Below, piece by piece: positions 1 to 6,017 of a DNA stretch of 46,072 nucleotides. This DNA comes from a virus: positions 1-46,072 of the IMG/VR virus record IMGVR_UViG_3300026097_000038; one strand, 5' to 3'. Numbering within the stretch: position 1 is the first letter of the stretch; the number at the start of each line of letters is the position of its first letter. The notes beneath the pieces are model-generated. The model had not been told where the DNA came from. It made no database searches and saw only the letters and a program-made list of their open reading frames with translations. Made by a program: the position numbers and the translations under genes.

Positions 1-54
1 TGTTCGCCAGTCTCCGTCATCTGCCCTTAGTATCTTCACCAGATCGTCACTCAT
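1..54 (-). CDS. partial small hypothetical protein, cut by the window edge
   Basis: The visible start encodes MSDDLVKILRADDGDWRT and stays open to the window edge. The ATG at 54 is preferred over the one at 60 because a GGAG lies seven bases upstream of it. Its start overlaps the thyX stop, as expected in a packed phage operon. Short phage proteins beginning MSDDLVK-L are common and usually of unknown function. If the window ends were joined, the frame would run without a stop into the gene at 45770-46048. Confidence 0.5.
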   Translation of the reverse strand, partial: MSDDLVKILRADDGDWRT

Positions 55-715
55 CGTCATTCTCCGTCAGTGCATCCCAGCTTACCGGGAATAGCTCAAT
101 CATCTTACGATCAATCTGCTGTGCTACCAAGCGAGACTCATACTGTGTGTCTTCCTTAAGACGTAGACGACACATATCCGCAAAGGCATCTAACGACCCT
201 GACCAGTACCATTCCGTCAGCATATTCTGCGGTAGGATCGACCGTGCTTGTTCAGGTGCGACACCTTCCTTAATCATACGATCATAGGTGGTCAGTGCAT
301 TACGACAGGTAGCATGGAATAGCATCTCACTATCAAGACTAATTTCCATCGGCCCCCCTGATCCTTGCTTCTTGTCAGCACTACGGCTCCGCCACTCAGG
401 TTCATAAAGCACAGGTTCATCGTCTACGTACCGACGACTAATCTCATTCCACCGTAGGAACTTATGCTTGACCAACTGACGTGCAACAAACACTGGCGCT
501 TTCACATGGAATGATGCAAAGGCATGACCAAAGGGACTGATGTGCTTGTGACGTGCAAGATACTTAATCAGCTTGATGTCTTTGGTCTTTAGCTTAGGTG
601 GCCCCCACGGGTCATACTCCATCTCAGATTTCTTACCAAAGGACACTCGTGCTGCATTAACGACAGACAGGTCATTGCCCATGTGGTCTACATATGTAGC
701 AATAATGTTTACCAT
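47..715 (-). CDS. thyX: flavin-dependent thymidylate synthase ThyX
   Basis: ThyX makes dTMP from dUMP using methylene-tetrahydrofolate, FAD and NADPH. The 222-residue product has the H-x-S-P-F-x-H stretch near residues 58-64, the signature core N90-E91-x-S93-x-R95-Y96, and a C-terminal stretch ending in LRL-x4-Q-x-E-x-R. The usual R-H-R of the signature is K83-H84-K85 here, and the following Ser of RHR-x2-S is Arg. The ATG at 715 is chosen because it overlaps the upstream stop (ATGGTAA); a TTG 30 bases upstream is less likely. With RNR, MazG and glutaredoxin in region 6, it fits a dNTP supply role. Confidence 0.93.
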   Translation of the reverse strand: MVNIIATYVDHMGNDLSVVNAARVSFGKKSEMEYDPWGPPKLKTKDIKLIKYLARHKHISPFGHAFASFHVKAPVFVARQLVKHKFLRWNEISRRYVDDEPVLYEPEWRSRSADKKQGSGGPMEISLDSEMLFHATCRNALTTYDRMIKEGVAPEQARSILPQNMLTEWYWSGSLDAFADMCRLRLKEDTQYESRLVAQQIDRKMIELFPVSWDALTENDDE

Positions 716-936
716 CTCTTTCTCACTTTCCAGTATGCCCAACAATATAAGCAGTGGTTCTTACCCAAGATCAGGTCTATCAACCACACAATGTTAGGCT
801 TGTTGCATTTCTTCCAGTGCCAATTCCTAGCACTAAAGGTTTGGTTGTTGTCACCACCAAGTATTACATTAAGCAATACCGACAGTGCTGTCAATACTCT
901 AGTAAGGTACTTCACCGTTTTCATCACGGGGGTCAT
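709..936 (-). CDS. small conserved phage protein with N-terminal hydrophobic helix
   Basis: 75 residues. A hydrophobic stretch (about residues 10-26) is followed by NQTFSARNW and a Trp-rich tail with NIVWLIDLILG and HCLYCWAYWKVRK. I recall similar small proteins in other phages with the same TFSAR and W-L-I-D-L blocks; their function is unknown. The ATG at 936 has AAAGGA seven bases upstream. It overlaps the upstream gene by 38 bases and its stop overlaps the thyX start, so the genes are probably translationally coupled. Confidence 0.7.
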   Translation of the reverse strand: MTPVMKTVKYLTRVLTALSVLLNVILGGDNNQTFSARNWHWKKCNKPNIVWLIDLILGKNHCLYCWAYWKVRKRW

Positions 937-1054
937 TGTAGTATCCTTTAGCTAGGTACTTGTTACGATAGTCTGCTACAGCCTCCATTTCCGTTAGGGG
1001 GGTCGCTGGTATCACGCCCATCTCAATCAGTTGTCGTTCAAGTGCTGGTGACAT
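899..1054 (-). CDS. small hypothetical protein
   Basis: 51 residues, MSPALERQLIEMG at the start and a tyrosine-rich C terminus. The ATG at 1054 is chosen because GAGG lies eight bases upstream; in-frame ATG codons at 1084 and 1120 have no Shine-Dalgarno sequence and would run into the hydrolase gene. No recognised domain. Confidence 0.6.
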   Translation of the reverse strand: MSPALERQLIEMGVIPATPLTEMEAVADYRNKYLAKGYYNDPRDENGEVPY

Positions 1055-1064
1055 TGGTTCATCC

Positions 1065-1442
1065 TCATTTGTGTGGTGTGTCATTTGTATAGAATATGTG
1101 ATTACCGATACGTCCGTCAAGTCGATAGTGTTTATTCCAGTAAGGCGACACAGAGACTGTATGGTAGTGTGTAGACGTGATCCCTAAGCCATCCCCACGA
1201 AGTGTAGACTTGGCTATCTGTAGGGCCTTAGAACGGCTCTCAGGGTGCTTCATCTGGTCACTCTTTCCATCGTGGGTGAACGAGAAGGCTTTAGATGCCC
1301 ACACGACATCGCATATGGTATCAGGGTATCTGTCATCCACCATACGGTTGACGACCACCTGTGCTACAGCCATCTGCCCCATAGTTGATTCCCCACGGGC
1401 CTCAAAGTAGATAGCTGTAGCTAGACATAGTAATGGTGTCAT
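1065..1442 (-). CDS. SleB-like cell wall hydrolase
   Basis: 125 residues matching the core of the Hydrolase_2/SleB family. AIYFEARGE at residues 10-18 carries the likely catalytic Glu14, followed by QMAVAQVVVNR, YPDTICDVV and AFSF, which are the family's conserved blocks. SleB-type enzymes cut the glycan strand of peptidoglycan. The N terminus is short and mildly hydrophobic, without a clear signal peptide. The ATG overlaps the upstream stop as ATGA. It lies in the leftward operon with thyX, not with the lysis cassette at 29776-31442, so its role may be in entry or as a second endolysin. Confidence 0.85.
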   Translation of the reverse strand: MTPLLCLATAIYFEARGESTMGQMAVAQVVVNRMVDDRYPDTICDVVWASKAFSFTHDGKSDQMKHPESRSKALQIAKSTLRGDGLGITSTHYHTVSVSPYWNKHYRLDGRIGNHIFYTNDTPHK

Positions 1443-1741
1443 GATTCTACCGTTTCATCTGCTAACTCAGAGTTACGAACAGATTTTATAACATTCTGTA
1501 TTTCTTCCTTTCTTTTCTTTTGTTTTTCCTCCTCAACCTCTTCGTGGTACCTCAAGACTCTATCTACTATAGTTTTCTTTACATCCTCTGGTAAAGCAAG
1601 GGTAAATTTAATCTCCGGTTCTGCTCTATAATTTATCTGGAAATGCGCAATGATTTCGTTAGAGCTGCCATTCCATATATAGAGCGTATTATCGAAACAA
1701 TCTCCATACTTCCAGTCTTTTGGTAGGGGGGTAGGCATCAT
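1439..1741 (-). CDS. hypothetical protein with charged C-terminal coiled coil
   Basis: 100 residues. The N-terminal half is mixed beta-like sequence (YIWNGSSNEIIAHFQINY); residues 65-90 are a Lys/Glu-rich helix (EEVEEEKQKKRKEEIQ). AAAGGA precedes the two adjacent ATG codons at 1741 and 1738. No family recognised. Base usage is more AT-rich than in the neighbouring genes. Confidence 0.6.
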   Translation of the reverse strand: MMPTPLPKDWKYGDCFDNTLYIWNGSSNEIIAHFQINYRAEPEIKFTLALPEDVKKTIVDRVLRYHEEVEEEKQKKRKEEIQNVIKSVRNSELADETVES

Positions 1742-1761
1742 CTAATTCCTTTCTATTTGTT

Positions 1762-1833
1762 CTAGTAATGGGAGACCAGCTTAGGTTCTCTTCCAAACCA
1801 GTGGCTTACATCGTCGTGTGGATCATCAGTCAA
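1762..1833 (-). CDS. possible 23-residue mini-gene
   Basis: A TTG-initiated frame overlaps the end of the upstream gene and encodes MTDDPHDDVSHWFGREPK plus five residues before a stop. It fills a gap that would otherwise be empty in an operon with almost no spacing. The Shine-Dalgarno match (GGTGG) is weak. The composition looks protein-like, but the length makes this uncertain. Confidence 0.25.
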   Translation of the reverse strand: MTDDPHDDVSHWFGREPKLVSHY

Positions 1834-2131
1834 TTTCACCACCCATAGCATAAATGTGACGACCACCAGCCTTGATAGCAATCACACGGTCCAAGCAGAA
1901 GCTCTTGTACTTAGGCTTGTCACCATCAGCACCGACAAACATAGGGATCAGGTTGTGCTTCTTGAGTACTTCTGCTGCCTTACGTCCACGTTCACCACCA
2001 GCAAGATACTTCTTGACGTTAAGGCGTCCGTTGTATGTCCGTTGCTCACCAGCTTTAGTCAAGAATTTGACAGTCATAAACTCGTTGGCGTTCTCTGCGA
2101 GTACCATGCTTACCATGCGTGTGTCTAACAT
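1826..2131 (-). CDS. SH3-like barrel protein, WYL_2-like
   Basis: 101 residues from the ATG at 2131. The stretch FMTVKFLTKAGEQRTYNG followed by YKSFCLDRVIAIKAG resembles small phage proteins annotated as WYL_2/Sm-like SH3 barrels, where a K-x-G-x-x-R hairpin and a terminal F-x-L-D-R-I strand are typical. Such proteins may bind nucleic acid; no role is known here. GGAG lies ten bases before the chosen ATG. A longer TTG-started reading to 2194 has no Shine-Dalgarno support. Confidence 0.6.
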   Translation of the reverse strand: MLDTRMVSMVLAENANEFMTVKFLTKAGEQRTYNGRLNVKKYLAGGERGRKAAEVLKKHNLIPMFVGADGDKPKYKSFCLDRVIAIKAGGRHIYAMGGEID

Positions 2132-2194
2132 TTTTTGTGTTCTCCATGTGTTAGGTTGTGTGTACTGTGTATGTGATTCGTCAGTGCCAGTCAA

Positions 2195-2410
2195 CTAGAT
2201 AATACGAAAGGGTGGCTCCATCGTTTCATCCATAAGATTGTAAACGACAAACATAGTGAAGCCTAGTATCTTACGCTCTGCATCACATTCCTCTAGTAGC
2301 CTCTTACGGGCTACCTCAGCTTCTTCGAGGGTGTAACGTACACCACGATCTAGTTTAACGACACCATGGGTCTTGTGTAGTCCTGCGAGGATGTATGTAC
2401 TATTTTCCAT
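2195..2410 (-). CDS. small hypothetical protein
   Basis: 71 residues from ATG 2410 (MENSTYILAGLHKTHGVVKL). AAAGGA is ten bases upstream, and the start overlaps the end of the preceding gene by 11 bases. The stretch TLEEAEVARKRLLEECDAE looks like one amphipathic helix. No known domain. Confidence 0.6.
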   Translation of the reverse strand: MENSTYILAGLHKTHGVVKLDRGVRYTLEEAEVARKRLLEECDAERKILGFTMFVVYNLMDETMEPPFRII

Positions 2411-2582
2411 TGTAGGGGTATCCTTTGAAGTAGGGGAGACGGGAGATTTCGTAGGTGTATTTGACGGTGCGATGCAGAGGTTCACACGCTCTCTGGTAAC
2501 TCAAGGCACTTTCCTCTGTGTCGAACAAACCTAAGTTGTGAACAAGGTCTATTCCCTTGAGGCTGCGTGTTAGAAGGTACAT
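2400..2582 (-). CDS. small hypothetical protein
   Basis: 60 residues from ATG 2582, which has an AGGAG six bases upstream; a GTG at 2600 is the weaker alternative. It contains FDTEESALSYQRACEPLHR, a pattern shared by many short phage proteins in which a beta hairpin is followed by a helix. Function unknown. Confidence 0.6.
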   Translation of the reverse strand: MYLLTRSLKGIDLVHNLGLFDTEESALSYQRACEPLHRTVKYTYEISRLPYFKGYPYNGK

Positions 2583-2596
2583 GTCAGGCTCCTGTT

Positions 2597-2848
2597 TCAC
2601 TGCGTAGCTGTGCTACTATTATTTCCATTGGGGGCTACCTTAGCCTTAAACTCTTCATAGAAGATTCGGGATACTGCGTCAATGCTTTCGTCAAGCTCAT
2701 CAAACTCACCTTTGAGGTCGAGCATGTAGTATGCCGCAAGACCATTCATAAAGTCTGACTTATCGTCGATGTTATGGCCTTTCTCTGCCAGTGCGACGGC
2801 ATAGATGTTACCAAGCTCTTTGAGCATTTGTAGTTGATCGTTTGTCAT
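2597..2848 (-). CDS. small acidic hypothetical protein
   Basis: 83 residues, largely helical, acidic in the middle (LKGEFDELDESIDA). The start overlaps the upstream stop as TAATG with GAGG in front. No recognised family. Confidence 0.6.
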   Translation of the reverse strand: MTNDQLQMLKELGNIYAVALAEKGHNIDDKSDFMNGLAAYYMLDLKGEFDELDESIDAVSRIFYEEFKAKVAPNGNNSSTATQ

Positions 2849-3054
2849 TATCCCTCTTCCCTCGTGTGTATCTCAACAATCTTCATCGTCATACCTATGT
2901 GGCTGCGAGCGAGTTTTTCTGCCATACGTGCTGCGCCCGTGTGCGTAGGATACACGCAAGAGATTGTCTCATACGTTTGCCACATAGCCTTGCGCCTGTT
3001 CCATGTTACAGGGGGGCGGAAGTCATGCTCTTTCGTTGTGATAATGTAACGCAT
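2848..3054 (-). CDS. small hypothetical protein
   Basis: 68 residues from ATG 3054 (MRYIITTKEHDFRPPVTWNR). AAGGAG lies nine bases upstream across a run of C residues. Basic N-terminal half; C-terminal strand GMTMKIVEIHTREEG. Function unknown. Confidence 0.6.
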   Translation of the reverse strand: MRYIITTKEHDFRPPVTWNRRKAMWQTYETISCVYPTHTGAARMAEKLARSHIGMTMKIVEIHTREEG

Positions 3055-3067
3055 CAGGGGGGTCTCC

Positions 3068-3253
3068 TTAAAACTTAGGTTGGTCAATGTAGGCTTTAGC
3101 AGCCTCGACAGTGTTGAAGGTCTCACGGTAGATGTGACCAAGGTATACGTCATAAACTGTACGAGTGTCAAACTCAATGCTGCGGATTTTGTATCCGTTG
3201 TAGGTAAAATTCTGTGGGTTAATCAAGAAGCCCATTTCATCTCGTGCTGACAT
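3068..3253 (-). CDS. small hypothetical protein, first gene of the leftward operon
   Basis: 61 residues from ATG 3253, which has AAGGAG seven bases upstream; the ATG at 3259 sits too close to that site. FNTVEAAKAYID near the end is a helix motif seen in several small phage proteins. As the promoter-proximal gene beside the repeat hub it is probably expressed early (inference). Confidence 0.6.
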   Translation of the reverse strand: MSARDEMGFLINPQNFTYNGYKIRSIEFDTRTVYDVYLGHIYRETFNTVEAAKAYIDQPKF

Positions 3254-3290
3254 TGTCATTCTCCTTATTTCGAGGTCAAATCTTGACCGA

Positions 3291-3417
3291 TTTTCCACTG
3301 CGGGGTTAATTTAGAATCACCCTACTAATTTCCACTGCGGGGGTCAATCTCTAATTTCCACTGCGGGGGGTCTTAATTTCCACTGGGGGGTGTTCCTTAT
3401 TTCCACTGGGGGGGTCA
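3291..3417 (+). repeat. five direct repeats of TTTCCACTG followed by a G run
   Basis: Copies begin near 3291, 3327, 3353, 3375 and 3399. The consensus is ATTTCCACTG(C)GGGGG(G)TC. The last four are 22-26 bases apart. The G run varies from four to seven. On the other strand, the direction of leftward transcription, they read GACCCCC-GCAGTGGAAAT. Confidence 0.85.
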
Positions 3418-3428
3418 ACCGATGTGTT

Positions 3429-3440
3429 ATGTTATAACAT
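3429..3440. promoter_or_regulatory. 12-bp perfect palindrome ATGTTATAACAT
   Basis: A perfect dyad lies between the G-run repeats and the TATCTTTCGATA array. It could be an operator for a dimeric regulator; no partner is identified. Confidence 0.4.
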
Positions 3441-3471
3441 CACAATGTTCCCGATTCGTTCCGCTTTTGCG

Positions 3472-3710
3472 TCAAAAGATAGTGTCAATAGTATCTTTCG
3501 ATACGAATCGGTATCTTTCGATAGCGTGAGGTATCTTTCGATAGGTCAATAGTATCTTTCGATAAATTGAGTGTCTTTCGATTTTACGCAACGTAACGCT
3601 TGACGAATCGTTCAGAATATTGCAGACGAATCGCTAAAATCAAAAGATAGCGTCAAGTGTGCAAAAGATAGAATCTTGTATCTTTCGATAGCGACAAATA
3701 TCTTTCGATA
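3472..3710. repeat. phased iteron-like array of TATCTTTCGATA
   Basis: Direct copies of (G)TATCTTTCGATA start at 3491, 3511, 3531, 3552 and 3571 (the last degenerate), then at 3678 and 3698. Steps are 20, 20, 21, 19 and 20 bases, close to two helical turns, so all copies face the same side of the DNA. Three inverted copies of the core (CAAAAGATAG) lie at 3473, 3641 and 3662. Each unit has a TATC/GATA dyad. This fits an iteron-type binding array for a phage or host protein. Confidence 0.85.
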
Positions 3711-3833
3711 GTCATGGTTGACTCCCTTGTGAATCTATTGCAGCGCCGACCGATTCGGCTTTGCTTGTGATTCGACCCTACGAAAATCGAGTCTCTGTAC
3801 GTCAAGAGTAAAATTGCGTTTTAACGACAAATA

Positions 3834-3870
3834 GAACAAATTAGAACAAGACGGGAACAAGTGCGGAACC
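3834..3870 (+). repeat. GAACA repeats at 10-11 base steps
   Basis: GAACAA occurs at 3834, 3844 and 3855, and GAACC at 3866. The spacing of one helical turn is regular in an AT-rich stretch. It may be a protein-binding run; evidence is limited to the spacing. Confidence 0.4.
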
Positions 3871-4000
3871 TGATTTTTCATGACCTAAACCCTACCAAAA
3901 CAAGAGTCGGCCTTGTACGGGCCGTTTTGAGGGGTCTACGGCGATTTAAGGTTTTTTGCGTTTTGTGCTTGTGTGGATTCCCTATTATTGATATTGATTC

Positions 4001-4032
4001 CCTATCGGCCCCGCTTGGGGCGCTAACATAGG
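4001..4032 (+). promoter_or_regulatory. hairpin that could cover the ribosome binding site of the 4043 gene
   Basis: CCTAT at 4001-4005 can pair with ATAGG at 4028-4032, enclosing a GCCCC (4008-4012) and GGGGC (4017-4021) stem with a GCTT loop. The AGG of the outer stem is part of the only Shine-Dalgarno-like stretch before ATG 4043. Folding would therefore reduce initiation. No T tract follows, so it is not a standard terminator. Confidence 0.4.
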
Positions 4033-4042
4033 AAAAGACAAA

Positions 4043-4255
4043 ATGACCAAATATAAATACGCCGCACCCGTTATAACGACAAAATCGGACGTAAAAGCAA
4101 TGGTTGCAGCATTGGAAAAAATGCCCAAGGCGGATGTAAATTGGTCCCAAACGGGTGTTGTAGTTAAAGCGCCAAACGGCAAAGAGGTTCTGCGAGCAAT
4201 GGTTGGCCGTGACGGTTCTTATCTTGTTCGCCATTTAGAGGATTTGTTCCAATGA
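4043..4255 (+). CDS. small hypothetical protein of the accessory module
   Basis: 70 residues (MTKYKYAAPVITTKSDVKAM). A helix with VKAMVAALEKMPKAD is followed by a beta-like segment VVVKAPNGKEVLRAMVGRDGSYLVRHLEDLF. First of four overlapping plus-strand genes whose codon choice (many ACG, GCG and CGG codons) differs from the structural genes, hinting at a separate origin. Function unknown. Confidence 0.65.
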   Translation: MTKYKYAAPVITTKSDVKAMVAALEKMPKADVNWSQTGVVVKAPNGKEVLRAMVGRDGSYLVRHLEDLFQ

Positions 4256-4410
4256 AAATCGGCCTATTCAGCAAAATCACACTGTTCGCATACTTCGGGA
4301 TTTTCTGCTTTTACGCTGGAAAATTCACGTATCTTGACGGTGACGGGTACGGGGTTTTTATCCCGCACGTTGGCGGATATCACGTCTCAACACTTAAGGA
4401 GTCAAACTAA
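4252..4410 (+). CDS. small single-pass membrane protein
   Basis: 52 residues starting MKIGLFSKITLFAYFGIFCF, with one membrane segment over about residues 5-22 and a polar Gly-rich tail. The start overlaps the upstream stop as ATGA and its TAA overlaps the next start as TAATG, so it is embedded in a coupled cluster. This supports it being real despite its size. Function unknown. Confidence 0.6.
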   Translation: MKIGLFSKITLFAYFGIFCFYAGKFTYLDGDGYGVFIPHVGGYHVSTLKESN

Positions 4411-5288
4411 TGCTTATCAAATCTCTTGCAAATATCGCTAACGATTCAAACGCCTTGCGTGATCACTACAATTCGCAATTCTGGAAAACCGTCCGCAAAC
4501 AAGCGGAGTCAAAACTTGCCAATGCGACCCGCACGGACGGGACTCTGATTTGGGATAAATTGCCAAATATTTTTAGCACGAGTCCCAAACTCGAAAAGAA
4601 TCCCGACGGCCAAGAATATTTAGCCAATGCTTTTTACGGTGCACCATCATTTGCGAGTCTTTTCAACACTTGCGCACGTGCAACGTTTGGTTGCGGCACT
4701 AATTGCCTAAACGAGTCGGGCCACGGGCAATTACATATGGTGAATAAAGGCGTCCATTCGGTGCACGTTGCACGCATGACTCGCACGTTAATTTGGTTTA
4801 AATACCGTGATCAATTCAAAGTAAAAGCTCAACGTGAAATTAGGGCGCTTAAACGTAAAGCGGATCGTATCGGCGTACCGTTGGCAATTCGTCCAAACGG
4901 AACAACGGATTTGCGGTTTGAGAAACTGTGGCCAGAATTATTTGCCGACAATGCGGACGTGCAATTTTGGGACTATACAAAAGATATGTCCCGCAACGTG
5001 GATACAATCCCGAATTATTCACTGTGCTACTCTGTGCACGAAAATACAACGGACGCCGATATCGAAAAGGCGTTTGCTAACGGTATGAATTGCGTGGTCG
5101 TTGGACGCCTTAAGCGGACGGACGCTAAGCCCGCAACGTACCTAGGTCGACCCGTTGTCGACGGTGATAAGCATGATTTGCGGTTCCTAGACCCAAAAGG
5201 CGCCTTTGTTATGCTATTTGCAAAAGGTAACGCCTACGGTGACACAACGGGATTTGTGCGTGATGTAGCAGAGCTGGAGTCGGTATGA
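4410..5288 (+). CDS. conserved phage protein with a Cys cluster, function unknown
   Basis: 292 residues. Conserved-looking blocks are C88-x6-C95-x3-C99 followed by LNESGHG, then HVARMTRTLIWF, AIRPNGTTDLRFEKL, DVQFWDYTK, PNYSLCYSVHEN and VVDGDKHDLRFLDPKG. I recall this pattern from a family spread through marine phages and actinobacteriophages; no activity is established. The three cysteines might bind a metal or an Fe-S cluster, and the order of strands and helices recalls a TIM-like barrel; both are inference. AAGGAG lies eight bases before the ATG. Confidence 0.7.
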   Translation: MLIKSLANIANDSNALRDHYNSQFWKTVRKQAESKLANATRTDGTLIWDKLPNIFSTSPKLEKNPDGQEYLANAFYGAPSFASLFNTCARATFGCGTNCLNESGHGQLHMVNKGVHSVHVARMTRTLIWFKYRDQFKVKAQREIRALKRKADRIGVPLAIRPNGTTDLRFEKLWPELFADNADVQFWDYTKDMSRNVDTIPNYSLCYSVHENTTDADIEKAFANGMNCVVVGRLKRTDAKPATYLGRPVVDGDKHDLRFLDPKGAFVMLFAKGNAYGDTTGFVRDVAELESV

Positions 5289-5470
5289 TGAATATGACGT
5301 TTGCGCAATTCTTAAGAATACAAACTGCAGCGGGTGGCGTGGGTGCAAGCCAAGTGCAATTCATTAGAGCGGCGCATGGCGTCTTAAGTAAGCTAGGCAA
5401 GAGTCCAGAGTATAGGACTCAACGTCACGCATGGCTAAGGCAAGGACTCTATTGGCACGAGCGATTCTAA
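5285..5470 (+). CDS. small basic hypothetical protein
   Basis: 61 residues, starts within the stop of the previous gene (ATGATGA). The C-terminal part (RTQRHAWLRQGLYWHERF) is basic and aromatic. Its 3' end lies in a duplicated segment: 5435-5456 recurs with few changes at 5477-5498. Function unknown. Confidence 0.55.
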   Translation: MMNMTFAQFLRIQTAAGGVGASQVQFIRAAHGVLSKLGKSPEYRTQRHAWLRQGLYWHERF

Positions 5471-5498
5471 GGCGCTCTAAGGCGGGGACTCTAGTGGC
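5435..5498 (+). repeat. imperfect 22-base direct repeat at the end of the accessory module
   Basis: CTAAGGC-x2-GGACTCTA-x-TGGC occurs at 5435-5456 and 5477-5498, 42 bases apart. The first copy is inside the 5285-5470 gene and the second is just past its stop. It may mark a duplication or recombination joint. Confidence 0.55.
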
Positions 5499-5565
5499 TA
5501 GGCTAGGGCAACCGCCTAAGTGTTCTAATGGGCTTGTAAGGCGCTTATATCGAGTGTGACGAAAG

Positions 5566-5603
5566 TAGTTTAACGGTTGAACCATAATAGTTTAACGGTT
5601 AAA
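5566..5603. promoter_or_regulatory. repeated TAGTTTAACGGTT operator-like sites
   Basis: TAGTTTAACGGTT lies at 5566-5578 and 5588-5600, 22 bases apart. The second forms TTTAAC-G-GTTAAA (5591-5603), an inverted repeat about one base. The spacing of two helical turns suggests a bound dimer pair; the protein is unknown. Confidence 0.45.
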
Positions 5604-5788
5604 TTATATTTGTTATGTCGTGGAATAGCGCCAGTTTAAGACAAGCGAATCAAGTGTGGTGGGCAGGCGCAGCTAGCTTCCTCGTCAAGAATTTTCTTTT
5701 GTTTTGCCTCAGTTTTATTACAAGTGTTGCACAAATGTCACATAATCTAACGGTTCGATCACGTTTTGTTACAGTTTGACATTAGCTA

Positions 5789-5816
5789 TTGACATTTGGG
5801 GCCCCCCAGATTATAC
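5789..5816 (+). promoter_or_regulatory. possible host sigma-70 promoter
   Basis: TTGACA at 5789-5794 is followed after 16 bases by TTATAC at 5811-5816. The spacer contains GGGGCCCC. It would transcribe towards the structural genes. Judged by consensus only. Confidence 0.3.
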
Positions 5817-6017
5817 GCAGGTGATTCGGTGTGGGTGGGTATCCACCTATGAATCCAAAACAAGAATTTACTTTCGCCCCACCATGTCAGAACGTGTCTT
5901 ACCCACCAATGTGTTGTACAAATGTCACACACGCTAGAAATAACGACAATCAGGACAAACTTTCTTTACTTAGTTTTCAATAGGTTGTACGATTCTTAGA
6001 AAAAAGTTGCATTTTCT

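Larger units (their letters stand above)
3254..4042. other. gene-free regulatory or replication hub between divergent transcription units
   Basis: Nearly 800 bases without a plausible gene separate the leftward operon from the rightward 4043-5470 module. It holds five TTTCCACTG-G-run repeats (3291-3417), a 12-bp palindrome (3429-3440), a 20-bp-phased TATCTTTCGATA array (3472-3710), four GAACA repeats at 10-11 base steps (3834-3870), two GATTCCCTAT copies (3976-3985, 3996-4005) and a hairpin before the next gene. CGAATCG or CGATTCG recurs at 3504, 3604, 3627 and 3751. Such clustering is typical of replication origins, operator arrays or partition sites; the sequence does not decide which. Confidence 0.7.

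Noticed and set aside
3472-3710. CRISPR array reading of the 20-base repeats
   Set aside because: The repeat unit is 12-13 bases with 7-8 base gaps, far too short for repeats and spacers, and no cas gene is present.
5364-5585. Minus-strand frame over the 22-base repeat region
   Set aside because: Overlaps the plus-strand accessory gene and repeat; no start signal.
5740-5770. TTCGATC stretch resembling a tRNA T-loop
   Set aside because: The flanking bases do not form T-arm or acceptor stems, and no anticodon arm is found at the right distance.
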